Of a stretch of 64,000 nucleotides of DNA, positions 8,369-17,397 are shown one piece after another. Location: positions 62,001-126,000 of the forward strand of contig NZ_JABBAL010000006.1 of NCBI RefSeq assembly GCF_018607995.1, written 5' to 3'. The notes under the pieces are model-generated. The model worked only from the letters and a program-made list of their open reading frames with translations, was not told where the DNA came from and did not search any database. A program made the position numbers and the translations under genes. The number at the start of each line of letters is the position of its first letter. Within the stretch, counting starts at the first letter, position 1. The DNA is from Planktotalea sp. GTDB taxonomy: Bacteria > Pseudomonadota > Alphaproteobacteria > Rhodobacterales > Rhodobacteraceae.

Positions 8369-8394
8369 CCGGCCCCCAACAATCTGGGGACCGG
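8369..8394 (-). promoter_or_regulatory. intercistronic stem-loop between dctP and dctQ
   Basis: CCGG-(1 mismatch)-five-base arm pairs across a 6-base loop with TGGGG-(1)-CCGG, about 9 base pairs plus one mismatch. No U-run follows on the minus strand, so it is more likely an mRNA-stabilising or attenuating hairpin that raises dctP over permease expression than a full terminator. Three similar elements occur in other import operons here. Confidence 0.7.
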
Positions 8395-8408
8395 TGCGTC
8401 TTTCGACG

Positions 8409-9437
8409 TTACTGGTTCATCGCTTCTTCAGCGTAGCTCCAAACCGCATCAAACAGTCCTTGCGCATCGAATTTGTCTGCGTTTGCGGCAATCCAAGCAT
8501 CCCACACAGGCTGGCCTGCAACTTCGCGGAATTTCGCGAGATCTGAATCGCTATAGACGATTTCCTGCATAGTCTCTTTGAACACGGGCAGGTTCTTTTT
8601 GTCCTGCTCTGCGTAAGCCGCTTGCTCAACGTCCATGCCTTTGCCGCGCAGACTCATCAACAACTCCTGATACTGCGAAGGCAGTGCCTCGTAAGCGGTT
8701 TTGTTGAATATCCAACCACACTCGGATGTGCCCGGTGCAAGGTTTGCGGTGAACCAATCGGCTTCTTCGGCAATTCCGAAGGAAACATGCGCATAAGTAT
8801 ATGGGAAGGCTGCCGCATCAACTGCGCCGCGCTGGAATGCTGTCGAAGTTTCACCCGCTGGCAAAGTGGTTTTCGTCGCGCCGAGCGCTTCCATCGCACT
8901 TCCTAGACCGCCACCAGCACGCACGCGCATGCCACTCCAGTCGTCCAAGGACGTCGGCGCGTCGCCTTTGCCGAGGATCTCATACTGAGGCAACAAGCCG
9001 CTCATGTATGGCATCGCGTTCCAACGCTCCATGTCCGCAACGATTGCGGGATGTTCAAACAGTTTCGAGCGCACATACTGGTCAACCTTAGGATCGCCCA
9101 AAGGTAGGAACGGCAACGAGAAGACCATCCATGCAGGGTTCTTGCCCGGATGGTAGAAGTTGCAGATCGCAGCGCCTTCAAACGCATTTAGCTGCAAGCC
9201 ATCCAAGTTTTCACGCGCACCAGAGAGCTGTCCGCCGTAGAATATCTTGATGTTGAACTTGCCACCTGTCTTCTCCGAGACTTCTTCCGCGATAGCTTCC
9301 ATGCCAGCAGACAAAGCGCGCGGGTTGCCCCACATGGAGAAGCTCCAGTTGACGTCTGGCCCCTCGACCATTTGCGCAGACGCCGCTGTGGACGTGAGAA
9401 GCAATGCGGCGATTGCCGTGCGTGTGAATGTTTTCAT
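8409..9437 (-). CDS. dctP: TRAP transporter substrate-binding protein (DctP type)
   Basis: 342 residues with an N-terminal signal peptide (MKTFTRTAIAALLLTSTAASA, cut before QMVEG). The mature protein has the TRAP binding-protein pattern, including EKTGGKFNIKIFYGGQLSG, FYHPGKNPAWMVFSLPFLP and DDWSGMRVRAGGGLGSAMEALGA, where the conserved Arg (GMRVRAGG) binds carboxylates. AFQRGAVDAAAFPYTYAHV follows. It delivers substrate in the periplasm to DctQM at 6363-8350. SD GGGAGGA is strong. An 84-bp gap separates it from the upstream cupin, so it may have its own promoter. Confidence 0.92.
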   Translation of the reverse strand: MKTFTRTAIAALLLTSTAASAQMVEGPDVNWSFSMWGNPRALSAGMEAIAEEVSEKTGGKFNIKIFYGGQLSGARENLDGLQLNAFEGAAICNFYHPGKNPAWMVFSLPFLPLGDPKVDQYVRSKLFEHPAIVADMERWNAMPYMSGLLPQYEILGKGDAPTSLDDWSGMRVRAGGGLGSAMEALGATKTTLPAGETSTAFQRGAVDAAAFPYTYAHVSFGIAEEADWFTANLAPGTSECGWIFNKTAYEALPSQYQELLMSLRGKGMDVEQAAYAEQDKKNLPVFKETMQEIVYSDSDLAKFREVAGQPVWDAWIAANADKFDAQGLFDAVWSYAEEAMNQ

Positions 9438-9521
9438 GTCATCCTCCCAGATGTGTTTCGTCAGTTATTTGTTTCATAGTTCCCACTGCGCTGACATCAC
9501 AGAGGTAGAAACCTTTGCGTT

Positions 9522-10100
9522 TTAGCGCTCAGGAATGCCTTTTCCTTTGCCAGTCTCTGAGACACCGTCCACTAAGACGAACATCATCGTACAAGGTTCT
9601 GAGCCGCGATTGGCCCATGCGTGATTGGTGCCGCGTTGAATGACGACATCGCCAGCTTTAAGCAGAACGTCGTCCTTTTCTTCATCCATCACCATCCAGA
9701 TTTCTCCGTTCATGACAATGCCGTAGTCAACTGAATCCGTGCGGTGCATCCAAGGATGACGACCTCCTTGCACAATATTAGCACCTGCGCCCATTTCGGC
9801 AAACGCCTCCGCACCTTCCTTACTTGAGAGCTTGGCCATGACCTCTGGATCTTCAGGTAAAAACTCCACGCATCGAAACATCGTTCCATGCTCTGGCGGA
9901 TGCAGGATAAATGGACCTGTACAGGTTTCTGTCGGCCCGTCGTATTCCGCAGGTGTCGTCTCTGTGCGCCAGAAGTTCGTCAACCGCACACCCGGACGCG
10001 CCGGGCGCTCCAGAACTTGCGAGGCAATTTGATCGCTCTCCACAATCGCCACGCCATTTCCATCATGGCCCGTCACGACGCGTCTGTAATCCTTATGCAT
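9522..10100 (-). CDS. cupin-domain protein
   Basis: 192 residues. The N-terminal half (VVTGHDGNGVAIVESDQIA, TNFWRTETTPAEYDG) and a C-terminal cupin core match the cupin proteins commonly found with organic-acid transporters: HPWMHRTDSVDYGIVMNGEIWMVM-type motif 1 and LKAGDVVIQRGTNHAWANRG as motif 2. The metal-ligand set is reduced (His of HRTDSVDYG, His of NHAW). It sits 9 bp downstream of the fused TRAP permease and upstream of dctP, on the same strand. SD AGGGGAAAG is present. Function unknown; a lyase, isomerase or ligand sensor is possible. Confidence 0.82.
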   Translation of the reverse strand: MHKDYRRVVTGHDGNGVAIVESDQIASQVLERPARPGVRLTNFWRTETTPAEYDGPTETCTGPFILHPPEHGTMFRCVEFLPEDPEVMAKLSSKEGAEAFAEMGAGANIVQGGRHPWMHRTDSVDYGIVMNGEIWMVMDEEKDDVLLKAGDVVIQRGTNHAWANRGSEPCTMMFVLVDGVSETGKGKGIPER

Positions 10101-10109
10101 AGCTTTCCC

Positions 10110-12014
10110 CTATTGAGTTTGGTTTAGACGACCTGCTTGAGCCTTCGATAGAGCGAACACCCCGGCCAAGATCGCCAGCCCTGCGATATTGGTGAGGGGA
10201 GATTGATACATCAGCAACACCCCCGCCGCACCCATAACAACACGCCCCAGTAAGCCCAGAGGCCTCACGAGATATCCAACGACTGCAGCGGCGATGCAGA
10301 AAACGCTGATCAAACCGATCACAACTGCCATGATGATTTGAACGGTGGTGCCCTCCATGAGCAAGGCTGGTCCAAAGAAGAACATGAACGGTAGGATATA
10401 GCTCGTGATGCCATAGGCGAACGCTGTCCAACTGGTCTTGTTTATATCACTCCCCGCGATGCCAGCGGCAACGTAAGAGGCAAGCGCAACAGGTGGCGTG
10501 ATCGTGGAAATGCACCCAAAAAAGAACACGAACATATGTGCGGTCAGGATCGGTACCCCCATCTCAACAAGAGGTGGCGCAACGACTGTGGCCAAGATGA
10601 GATAAGCCGCAGTTGTGGGCAAGCCCATGCCAAGGATAATCGCCATGCCAGCCGTCATGATCAACGCGATTAAGGGCAAGCCTGCAGACACATCAATTAT
10701 TAAGCCCGAGATCTTCGATCCCACTCCCGTCATGGACAAAACCCCAGCCACGATCCCCGCTGCAGCACAGGCTGCGGCGATAGAGAGCACGGCCAAAGCA
10801 CCCTCTTCCAGTGACTTCAAGATACGTGTGGCGAAGCCTTTCAAATCGCGAAATTCAAAGAAGAAACAGCCGATCAAAAGCGTGATAAGTGCAACGAAAG
10901 ACGCACGAAAGGGAGAGTAGCCGACGACCATCATGCCAACCAACAGTAAGAATGGTATGACAAACCTCAGCCCCGGAAGTAGCACGCTCGACAGTGGTTC
11001 TGTTGTTTCTTGTGGGGTGCTGACGTCCATACCGGATTTGACGGCACGCAGGTGCACGATGAACAGGATCGAGGTGAAAAACAACAGCGCGGGGATCAGT
11101 GCGGCGAGCATCACATCGCGGTAGGGCAAACCAATGATCTCCGCCATGATAAACGCCGCAGCGCCCATAATGGGTGGCATGATCTGACCGCCTGTGGACA
11201 CAACCGCTTCGATCGCGGCGGCTTGGTTGGGTTTGTAGCCCTCGCGCTTCATCATCGGAATCGTCATGGTTCCCGTCACGGCAACATTGCCCGCCGCAGA
11301 GCCGGAAATCATGCCAAGCAATGTGCTAAAGATCACAGCGGTTTTCGCAGACGCGGCGCGTGTGCCGTTGGTTAACGCGCTTGCAATACGGAAGAAGAAT
11401 TCCCCTGCCCCAAAATTGTTCAGGAAAGCGCCGAAGATAGTAAAAATAATGATGTAGGACGCGGAGACACCAAGGGGGATACCAAAGATGCCTTCGGTCC
11501 CAGTTGCCATAAAGATCGCAATCCGCTCAGGACCGTAGCCACGTCCTTCAAGCACGCCCGGCATATAAGGCGCAAGAAGTGGGTAGAGAAGGAAAATGAT
11601 CGCGATCAAACTCAAAAGGAAACCAATCCGACGGATCACCGCAAGCAGGACCAATAGAATGATTACCATGCCAACATAGGCATCCAGATCGTTCGTCACG
11701 CCGCCACTAAAGGCGATCGGTTTCCAACGCGAATATGTGTAAAACCCAGCCCCAAGCGAGGCGAGCGCAAGGGCAATTCGTACGCTCAATCCCATCATGT
11801 CACGCGAACGCACCGCAGGCGTGTCAACGGCGTCCCCAACCGGTTTCTTGACGGCCAGAAAGACCAAACACAACATCACCGTCAGGTGAATGCTGCGGAT
11901 GTCCATCGTTGAATAACTACCAAAGCCCGCGACAATGGAGAGATGCCAAAGGCTCAAGCAAATCGCAGTGAGCGAGACGAGTTTAGCAGTGAGCTTTTGT
12001 ACGCCGATCATCAT
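10110..12014 (-). CDS. TRAP transporter fused permease (DctQ-DctM fusion, TAXI type)
   Basis: 634 residues from ATG 12014, preceded by AAGG; an upstream in-frame extension crosses a stem-loop and is rejected. The N-terminal portion supplies the small-subunit helices. The central and C-terminal portion is DctM-like with LGMISGSAAGNVAVTGTMTIP, STGGQIMPPIMGAAAFIMAE, MGLPTTAAYLILATVVAPPL and TPPVALASYVAAGIAGSD. Fused permeases of this length usually work with TAXI-type binding proteins, and the gene directly upstream (12075) is one. Likely substrates are dicarboxylates or related acids; the sequence does not fix which. Confidence 0.92.
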   Translation of the reverse strand: MMIGVQKLTAKLVSLTAICLSLWHLSIVAGFGSYSTMDIRSIHLTVMLCLVFLAVKKPVGDAVDTPAVRSRDMMGLSVRIALALASLGAGFYTYSRWKPIAFSGGVTNDLDAYVGMVIILLVLLAVIRRIGFLLSLIAIIFLLYPLLAPYMPGVLEGRGYGPERIAIFMATGTEGIFGIPLGVSASYIIIFTIFGAFLNNFGAGEFFFRIASALTNGTRAASAKTAVIFSTLLGMISGSAAGNVAVTGTMTIPMMKREGYKPNQAAAIEAVVSTGGQIMPPIMGAAAFIMAEIIGLPYRDVMLAALIPALLFFTSILFIVHLRAVKSGMDVSTPQETTEPLSSVLLPGLRFVIPFLLLVGMMVVGYSPFRASFVALITLLIGCFFFEFRDLKGFATRILKSLEEGALAVLSIAAACAAAGIVAGVLSMTGVGSKISGLIIDVSAGLPLIALIMTAGMAIILGMGLPTTAAYLILATVVAPPLVEMGVPILTAHMFVFFFGCISTITPPVALASYVAAGIAGSDINKTSWTAFAYGITSYILPFMFFFGPALLMEGTTVQIIMAVVIGLISVFCIAAAVVGYLVRPLGLLGRVVMGAAGVLLMYQSPLTNIAGLAILAGVFALSKAQAGRLNQTQ

Positions 12015-12038
12015 ATCGCCTTGGTAAAGCCAAAGTGA

Positions 12039-12066
12039 AAAGGAGCGGCCCAATGGCCGCCCCTTT
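12039..12066 (-). terminator. intercistronic stem-loop (attenuator) between TAXI binding protein and permease
   Basis: AAAGG-(1 mismatch)-GCGGCC pairs with GGCCGC-(1)-CCTTT around the 4-base loop CAAT, 11 base pairs. On the minus strand a short U-run (CCUUUUC) follows, so partial termination is possible. It lies just after the stop of the binding-protein gene, where it would limit permease expression relative to the binding protein. Confidence 0.75.
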
Positions 12067-12074
12067 GGATTCAA

Positions 12075-12998
12075 TTACTCAAGCGCTTCGAAATACGCTT
12101 TTGCCGCCGCATGTAACGGGATTGGCAAGCCCAAGGACGCCTTTGGGACAATCTGTTTGGCCAATGCGTTTTCCGCGATCAAATCATCCAGATTGCCATA
12201 AATCGCCTCAAGCAGAACAGTCGCGCGCGCGTCGTCCATATCACCACGTGCGATCAGCATGTTGGCGGAGCCGATAACAACTACATCGTTTTCTGTATTG
12301 TAGACATCTGCAGGTACGCTCACGTTGGAGTAATAGGGGAAACGTTCTGTCAGCTCGCTCATTTTTGACTCGCCCAGCTCAATGAACTGAAGATCATTGG
12401 TTGCCCCCGTCTGCATCACAGCAGAGGTCGGGAAACCCGCAAGCGCGAAAGCCGCGTCAACGTTGCCGTCAGACAATTGGCTGAATCCGTCTGCGTAGGA
12501 CAGAAAGCTTGGCACAATGTCCTCAAGCGTCATGTCATATAGCTTAAAGAGGTTTCGCGTGATGCTGAGTGTGCCACCGCCCGCGGGGCCAATCGCGACT
12601 TTCTTACCTTTGAGATCTTCAATGCTGGTGATGCCAGAACCCGGCAACGTCACCATATGCAAAACGCTAGAGTGCAATTGACCCATCGCGGTGATGTTCA
12701 ACGCCTCTTTGTAAGGACCTTTGCCACCAACGGCGAGATAGCTGAGGCTCGCTGGCGCTATGCCCAACTCAACCTCGCCGGAGTCAACCAAGCGCGGATT
12801 TTCAGCGCCCCCACCGGTCACAATAGGGACCATAGTGTAACCCTCGGCGTGTTTGTTCACCATGTTGCTGAGCGCTTGACCCATCGGGTAATACGCGCCG
12901 CCCAAGCTCGCCGTACCGATCCGCAGCTCTTGTGCGGAGACTGTCATTGGCGCAAGTGCCATGGCCGCAACGGCCAAAACTTTAGATGCAATATTCAT
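12075..12998 (-). CDS. TAXI-family TRAP solute-binding protein
   Basis: 307 residues from ATG 12998 behind a very strong GGGAGGT; the upstream extension lacks a ribosome site. The signal peptide ends at VSAQELR. TAXI signature: LRIGTASLGGAYYPMGQALSNMVNKHAEG, then TGGGAENPRLVDSGEVELGIAP, LKGKKVAIGPAGGGTLSITRNL and GFSQLSDGNVDAAFALAGFPTSAV. It delivers a small anion, often glutamate-, dicarboxylate- or aromatic-acid-like in this family, to the fused permease downstream. It is first gene of the long minus-strand run to 5856, with a 200-bp divergent promoter region shared with the TauE-like gene. Confidence 0.92.
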   Translation of the reverse strand: MNIASKVLAVAAMALAPMTVSAQELRIGTASLGGAYYPMGQALSNMVNKHAEGYTMVPIVTGGGAENPRLVDSGEVELGIAPASLSYLAVGGKGPYKEALNITAMGQLHSSVLHMVTLPGSGITSIEDLKGKKVAIGPAGGGTLSITRNLFKLYDMTLEDIVPSFLSYADGFSQLSDGNVDAAFALAGFPTSAVMQTGATNDLQFIELGESKMSELTERFPYYSNVSVPADVYNTENDVVVIGSANMLIARGDMDDARATVLLEAIYGNLDDLIAENALAKQIVPKASLGLPIPLHAAAKAYFEALE

Positions 12999-13101
12999 GT
13001 AGACCTCCCTGATCTGTTCGGCCGAGGAAATGGCTTTTCGCCTTGTATGTCCCAGCGCGTGTATCAATAATATCGGTGGAATCTTCAAAAGCAACATTTT
13101 A

Positions 13102-13115
13102 TCGATTTTTATTGA
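13102..13115. promoter_or_regulatory. copy 1 of recurring 14-bp element
   Basis: Reverse strand reads TCAATAAAAATCGA, a partial palindrome. Close relatives occur at 17695, 21147 and 28654, each in a promoter region of a catabolic gene group. It sits in the TAXI/TauE divergent intergenic space. This is a by-eye match and the regulator is unknown. Confidence 0.4.
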
Positions 13116-13198
13116 ACTCCGGTGATTATTTTCTTTAAACTGACGCTTAGAGGAGACTCATTTGACAAATCTGGGGCGACTGCAAAGGCACAAAGTCA

Positions 13199-13960
13199 AT
13201 GACACTTGATCTTGTCATTCTCACGATTGCGGCGCTGACCTTCTTCATTGGTGGCTTGGCGAAAGGCGCAATCGGTTTTGGATTACCAATGCTCGCGATC
13301 CCTATGTTAACAGCTGTTGGGTCTTTACCGCTTGCGCTCTCAATTGCAGTACCACCAGCGATTGCAACCAATCTGTGGCAATTCTGGAAGTTTCGCGAGT
13401 ATCGCAAAATCACGTTTTTGCGCACGTTTCTTGTCACCGCGGCGCTTGGCCTGATCGCGGGAACATTCATACTTAAAAGTATCGAAAACGCTTATCTCGA
13501 GATCATGCTCGGTTGTCTCGTGCTGATTTATCTTTTCAAACCCAAGGGCGCACGCGAAGCTATGTCCGCACCCCAACTAACCAGATTGGCACCGGTTCTT
13601 GGAACTCTAGCAGGTCTGGTGCACGGCTCCATCGGTCTATCCGGTTTAGTGGCACCACCCTTCTTTCTGGCCGCTGGGCTCTCGCGCTCAGCGTTCATCT
13701 TTGCTACCAGCGCGCTGTTCATAGTTATGGCAGCACTGCATATACCCTCGCTTGCGCTGGCGGGACTCTATGAACCCTCGGCCCTGCTCATCGGTTTAAT
13801 CGTCATCCTCCCCGCTTTCGCAGGTGTTTGGATTGGTGGCCTTTTGGGTGAACGGCTTAAGGCATCGACCTTCCCTACCCTCGTCAAAACCATGCTTATC
13901 CTTGCTGCAACGCTTTCGATCTGGGGTGGTTTGGAATTTTTCTACTCGTCCTCGATTTGA
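13199..13960 (+). CDS. TauE/SafE-family anion exporter/permease
   Basis: 253 residues, about 8 membrane segments in the two-repeat TauE/SafE layout: FFIGGLAKGAIGFGLPMLAIPML in repeat 1 and LVHGSIGLSGLVAPPFFLAAGL in repeat 2, both carrying the glycine/proline-rich signature. Family members move sulfite, sulfoacetate or organic anions. The ATG at 13199 has AAAGG 10 bases upstream. A possible 15-codon leader ORF (TTG at 13162 behind GAGGAG, stop 13209) overlaps its start. It is followed by two glutathione-transferase-like genes on the same strand, 18 and 44 bp apart. Confidence 0.87.
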   Translation: MTLDLVILTIAALTFFIGGLAKGAIGFGLPMLAIPMLTAVGSLPLALSIAVPPAIATNLWQFWKFREYRKITFLRTFLVTAALGLIAGTFILKSIENAYLEIMLGCLVLIYLFKPKGAREAMSAPQLTRLAPVLGTLAGLVHGSIGLSGLVAPPFFLAAGLSRSAFIFATSALFIVMAALHIPSLALAGLYEPSALLIGLIVILPAFAGVWIGGLLGERLKASTFPTLVKTMLILAATLSIWGGLEFFYSSSI

Positions 13961-13978
13961 TTTCAAAGGAGCGCACAA

Positions 13979-14731
13979 ATGCTCAAGCTGTTTCATGCAA
14001 ACCATTCGACCTGTAGCCAAAAGGTACGCTTATGCCTTGCCGAAAAGGGCTTAGCGTTTGCAAGCCAATTGGTGAACCTCGCCACAAATGAGCACCTGAT
14101 GCCCGAATATCTTAAGCTGAACCCGAACGGCGTGGTGCCGACGCTCGTTCACGATGACGCGGTGATCACTGATTCAGGCGTGATTTGCGAATACCTCGAC
14201 GAGGTTTTTCCCGACACGCCTATGCTGCCAAGTGATCCTGCGCAGCGCGCTGTTGTGCGCGCTTGGGGGCGGTATCTTGACGAAGTCCCGACTGCTGCGA
14301 TCCGCGTGCCTTCGTTCAACATGGCTTTCCTGCCGCGGTTTGACGCGCTGGACGATGCAGCTTTCCAAGAACAACAGGCCGATGTGCGTCCAATCCGCAA
14401 ACAGTTCTATGAACGCATGGGGCGCAAAGGGTTTAACGACGCTGAAGTCGACGCAGCGATGGATCAATTCACCTCTACTTTGGTGCGGATGGAAAAACGA
14501 TTGGCACAAGTGCCGTGGCTTTCCGGACAAGCATTTGGTCTGGCCGACATTATCGTGCTCCCCCTTGTAGACCGCATGGATGATCTGTCATTCGCGAGCA
14601 TGTGGGAAAACGGCTTTCCGCTGGTCACGGATTGGTTCACCCGCGCGAAACAACGCCCGTCGTTTGAGACAGCGTTCTATCCCAAAGCGCGCCTGTCAGA
14701 ATTCCTTACAATTTCACCGTTGCGCGTGTAA
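13979..14731 (+). CDS. glutathione S-transferase family protein
   Basis: 250 residues. The N-terminal thioredoxin-fold GST domain runs from about 1-80: the catalytic-site region is ANHSTCSQKVRLCLAEKGL, the cis-Pro is in NPNGVVPTLVHDD, and the Ser binding the glutamyl group is in ITDSGVICEYLDE. A helical C-terminal domain (about 90-230) ends with PWLSGQAFGLADIIVLPLVDRM. The Ser-Thr-Cys stretch is compatible with beta-etherase/isomerase-like GSTs. SD AAAGGAG is present. It may open or isomerise an aromatic or epoxide intermediate of the neighbouring catabolic cluster, but the reaction is not identifiable from sequence. Confidence 0.88.
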   Translation: MLKLFHANHSTCSQKVRLCLAEKGLAFASQLVNLATNEHLMPEYLKLNPNGVVPTLVHDDAVITDSGVICEYLDEVFPDTPMLPSDPAQRAVVRAWGRYLDEVPTAAIRVPSFNMAFLPRFDALDDAAFQEQQADVRPIRKQFYERMGRKGFNDAEVDAAMDQFTSTLVRMEKRLAQVPWLSGQAFGLADIIVLPLVDRMDDLSFASMWENGFPLVTDWFTRAKQRPSFETAFYPKARLSEFLTISPLRV

Positions 14732-14775
14732 GAAACGCCGAAGAAAATCCAGAACAACCCAGAAATAAGAGCGAC

Positions 14776-15720
14776 ATGACAAACACAACAGCAGCGATCG
14801 TTTTTCACAACTATCCCCAATCCCCTGTCGCGGAGAAAGTACGCGTGGCGTTTGGCATCAAGACCTTGTCTTGGCACGACGTGGAAATCCCCCGGCTGCC
14901 CCCAAAACCGATGCTGACGGCCTTGACTGGCGGCTACAGACGCACGCCCGTGATGCAGATTGGGGCCGACATTTATTGTGACAGCCAATGTATCATCCAT
15001 GAGTTGGAACGCCGCTATCCCACACCTAGCTATATGCCGACCTCTGACGCTGGCCTGATGTGGTGTCTCAGCCGCTACACAGACGGTGAAATGTTTATGC
15101 TCACGGTGAAGCTTATTCTTGGGTCAGCAGGCGACACCCTACCCGAGGATTTCGCACAGGATCGTGGCCGCCTTTATCTTGGCGAGGATTGGGCGGACGG
15201 ATTAAAGCGCGCCAATGAACAACTTCCCCATCTTGTCAGTCAGCTGCGCGCGCCGCTGTCTTGGATCAACGCACAACTTAGCGACGGCCGCGCATTTTTG
15301 CTTGGCTCTGCACCAGCGGCAATAGATGCGCAAATATACTACGCAGTCTGGTTCATTCGCGGTCGCTGGAGCGGAGGTCCATCAATGCTATCAGAATTCC
15401 CCGATCTGATGCGTTGGGAGGAAAACGTTAGGGCGCTCGGTCATGGCACGTCGAAACCGATGAGTGCTGAGGCCGCAATTGCGCTAGCGAAATCAAGCAT
15501 ACCGACCTCAGCGATTGGCGTGGCCAAAAACGAACCGCAAGGCTTGGAGACTGGAATGCTCGTCAGCGTCAGCCCTGATCTGGATGGCGGCGAACAACCC
15601 GTCAGTGGCAACGTGCGCTATGCCGATGCAAACACAATCTCGATTGAACGCAGCTCAGATGAGGTCGGCCAAGTTTGCGTCCATTTCCCACGTGCTGGAT
15701 ATCGCGTCACTGTCGCGTAG
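14776..15720 (+). CDS. glutathione S-transferase fold protein with extra C-terminal domain
   Basis: 314 residues, longer than a canonical GST. The first 80 residues form the GST thioredoxin fold (FHNYPQSPVAEKVRVAFGIKTL, RTPVMQIGADIYCDSQCIIHELERRYP). The helical domain follows to about 230. Residues 240-314 (GMLVSVSPDLDGGEQPVSGNV and on) are a small beta-rich tail. Ser-Pro-Val-Ala-Glu-Lys at the active-site helix keeps a Ser. It lies in the same operon as the 13979 GST, so they may act sequentially. Its stop is 15 bp from the end of the convergent sulfatase gene. Confidence 0.85.
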   Translation: MTNTTAAIVFHNYPQSPVAEKVRVAFGIKTLSWHDVEIPRLPPKPMLTALTGGYRRTPVMQIGADIYCDSQCIIHELERRYPTPSYMPTSDAGLMWCLSRYTDGEMFMLTVKLILGSAGDTLPEDFAQDRGRLYLGEDWADGLKRANEQLPHLVSQLRAPLSWINAQLSDGRAFLLGSAPAAIDAQIYYAVWFIRGRWSGGPSMLSEFPDLMRWEENVRALGHGTSKPMSAEAAIALAKSSIPTSAIGVAKNEPQGLETGMLVSVSPDLDGGEQPVSGNVRYADANTISIERSSDEVGQVCVHFPRAGYRVTVA

Positions 15721-15735
15721 ACCTCATATTTGGCA

Positions 15736-17367
15736 CTAACCGGATGCGTGGGTTGGCATAGTCAAACCATTAGCTTCAAGCTCTTCTCGGTCTTGATAAG
15801 CGATGTAGATCCCTGGGGGTTCTTGTTCCGCGCTCATTTGATTTATCGTGTCAGCTGTAAGCGTAATGCGCGTGTGATGCTGGCGCGCCCATTCAAAGTG
15901 CGCAGCCTTAAATCTTTCCAGCTGATCCGCGTGGGCCGGATCAGACCCTAGATCGCAAAGCTCATCTGGGTCCGCCTCGAGGTCATACAGCATTGGACGC
16001 ATCTTTTCGACGTGGATGTACTTCCAACGGCCGTCAAAAAGCATTGCGAGACGGGCATCCGCTTGATCTATCCCAACATTTAATTGCGCATTGCGGGTGG
16101 CATAGTCGTACTCCGAAATAGCGTATTTGCGCCAATCAGGTGTTTCTCCATGCATCAGCGGAGAAAGATCACGCCCCTCCATGATGTGCGGCTTTGCGTT
16201 ACCACCGAAATACTCCAAGAAGGTCGGGGCCATATCTATCATCTCAACTAACGCATCAGATGTCGTCCCGCGCGTCACATCGGCGTCCGGCCTCGGATCA
16301 TAAATCAACAAAGGTACGCGCGCAGAGCAGTCATAGAAAAGGTCTTTCTCTCCCAACCAGTGATCGCCCATGTTGTCCCCGTGATCCGAACAGAACACGA
16401 TCATCGTGTCCTCCATACGGCCACTCTCGCGCAAATAGGCAAACAGGCGTCCCATTTGATCATCAAGCTCCTTGATCAAGCCCATATAGCACGGGATCAC
16501 TTTTTCGCGCACCTCTTCGCGCGACATGGTTTGACACACACGCATGTTCATCCACGCTTGCATTAAGGGATGATCGGTGTCGCGTTCGCTTTCATCACGA
16601 TTAACACCTGGGATACCCTGAGCACTGTACATGTCGTTGTAAGGGGCTGGCGCAAGGAACGGCCAATGTGGCTTGATATAACTCAGATGGCAGAGCCAGG
16701 GCTGATCGCCCTGTGCCTCAATGTATTCGATCCCCCGCGTTGTGAGCCAAGCCGTTTCGGAGTGTTCTTTGGGCACACGTGCGGGAAGCGGTGCATTGTC
16801 GAGCAACCATCCTGATCGCCATTCGCCATCTGGTCCAATCGCCGTGTTGGCCCACTCCTCCCAAGGGTTTTCGCCGTCCATTCCGTTGTCACGCAAATAT
16901 TGATCATAATCTTGCGCATGCCGTCCTGGATAAGCTGTGGCATTCGTGCCGTCATCGCGAACGAAAACATCAAACCCACATTCTGAGATCAGGGCACCAA
17001 TCTCGCTCTCCGGTGTGATACCCAAGCGTTTCATGCCATCGCGATCGGGCGTCATGTGGGTCTTTCCGACAAGCGAGCATTTAACGTCAATCTCTCGCAA
17101 ATGATCGCCCAATGTCGGCTCGCCCACGCGTAGCGGAAAACCGTTCCATGTGGCTCCATGACTGCGGACGTAGCGCCCCGTGTAGGCGCTCATTCGGCTA
17201 GGCCCACAAATCGGAGACTGGACATAGGTTTTGTCAAATCGCACACCTTGTGACGCAAGCCAATCTAGGTTTGGCGTATCGATATGCTCCGCCCCGTAGC
17301 AACTGAGGTAATCCCAGCGCAGCTGATCTGCCATGATCCACAGAACGTTCTTTGCAGCTTTTGTCAT
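15736..17367 (-). CDS. sulfatase-superfamily hydrolase (arylsulfatase / phosphonate monoester hydrolase type)
   Basis: 543 residues. Alkaline-phosphatase-fold sulfatase: metal-binding Asp14 in MADQLRWDYLSCYG, and the formylglycine motif Cys54-Gly-Pro-Ser-Arg58 followed by TGRYVRSHG. GKTHM carries a sulfate-binding Lys/His, SYIKPHWPF holds another, and CSDHGDNMGDH supplies the second metal Asp/His. No signal peptide, so it is probably cytoplasmic; the Cys must be converted to formylglycine by a maturase elsewhere. Overall layout resembles phosphonate monoester hydrolases and choline-sulfatase-like enzymes; substrate undecided. Directly upstream on the same strand lies a relic of a LivM-type permease, so it once shared an operon with an ABC importer. 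Confidence 0.88.
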   Translation of the reverse strand: MTKAAKNVLWIMADQLRWDYLSCYGAEHIDTPNLDWLASQGVRFDKTYVQSPICGPSRMSAYTGRYVRSHGATWNGFPLRVGEPTLGDHLREIDVKCSLVGKTHMTPDRDGMKRLGITPESEIGALISECGFDVFVRDDGTNATAYPGRHAQDYDQYLRDNGMDGENPWEEWANTAIGPDGEWRSGWLLDNAPLPARVPKEHSETAWLTTRGIEYIEAQGDQPWLCHLSYIKPHWPFLAPAPYNDMYSAQGIPGVNRDESERDTDHPLMQAWMNMRVCQTMSREEVREKVIPCYMGLIKELDDQMGRLFAYLRESGRMEDTMIVFCSDHGDNMGDHWLGEKDLFYDCSARVPLLIYDPRPDADVTRGTTSDALVEMIDMAPTFLEYFGGNAKPHIMEGRDLSPLMHGETPDWRKYAISEYDYATRNAQLNVGIDQADARLAMLFDGRWKYIHVEKMRPMLYDLEADPDELCDLGSDPAHADQLERFKAAHFEWARQHHTRITLTADTINQMSAEQEPPGIYIAYQDREELEANGLTMPTHASG

Positions 17368-17397
17368 TTCATTTCCGTTGCTATTTTTTCAACAAAA

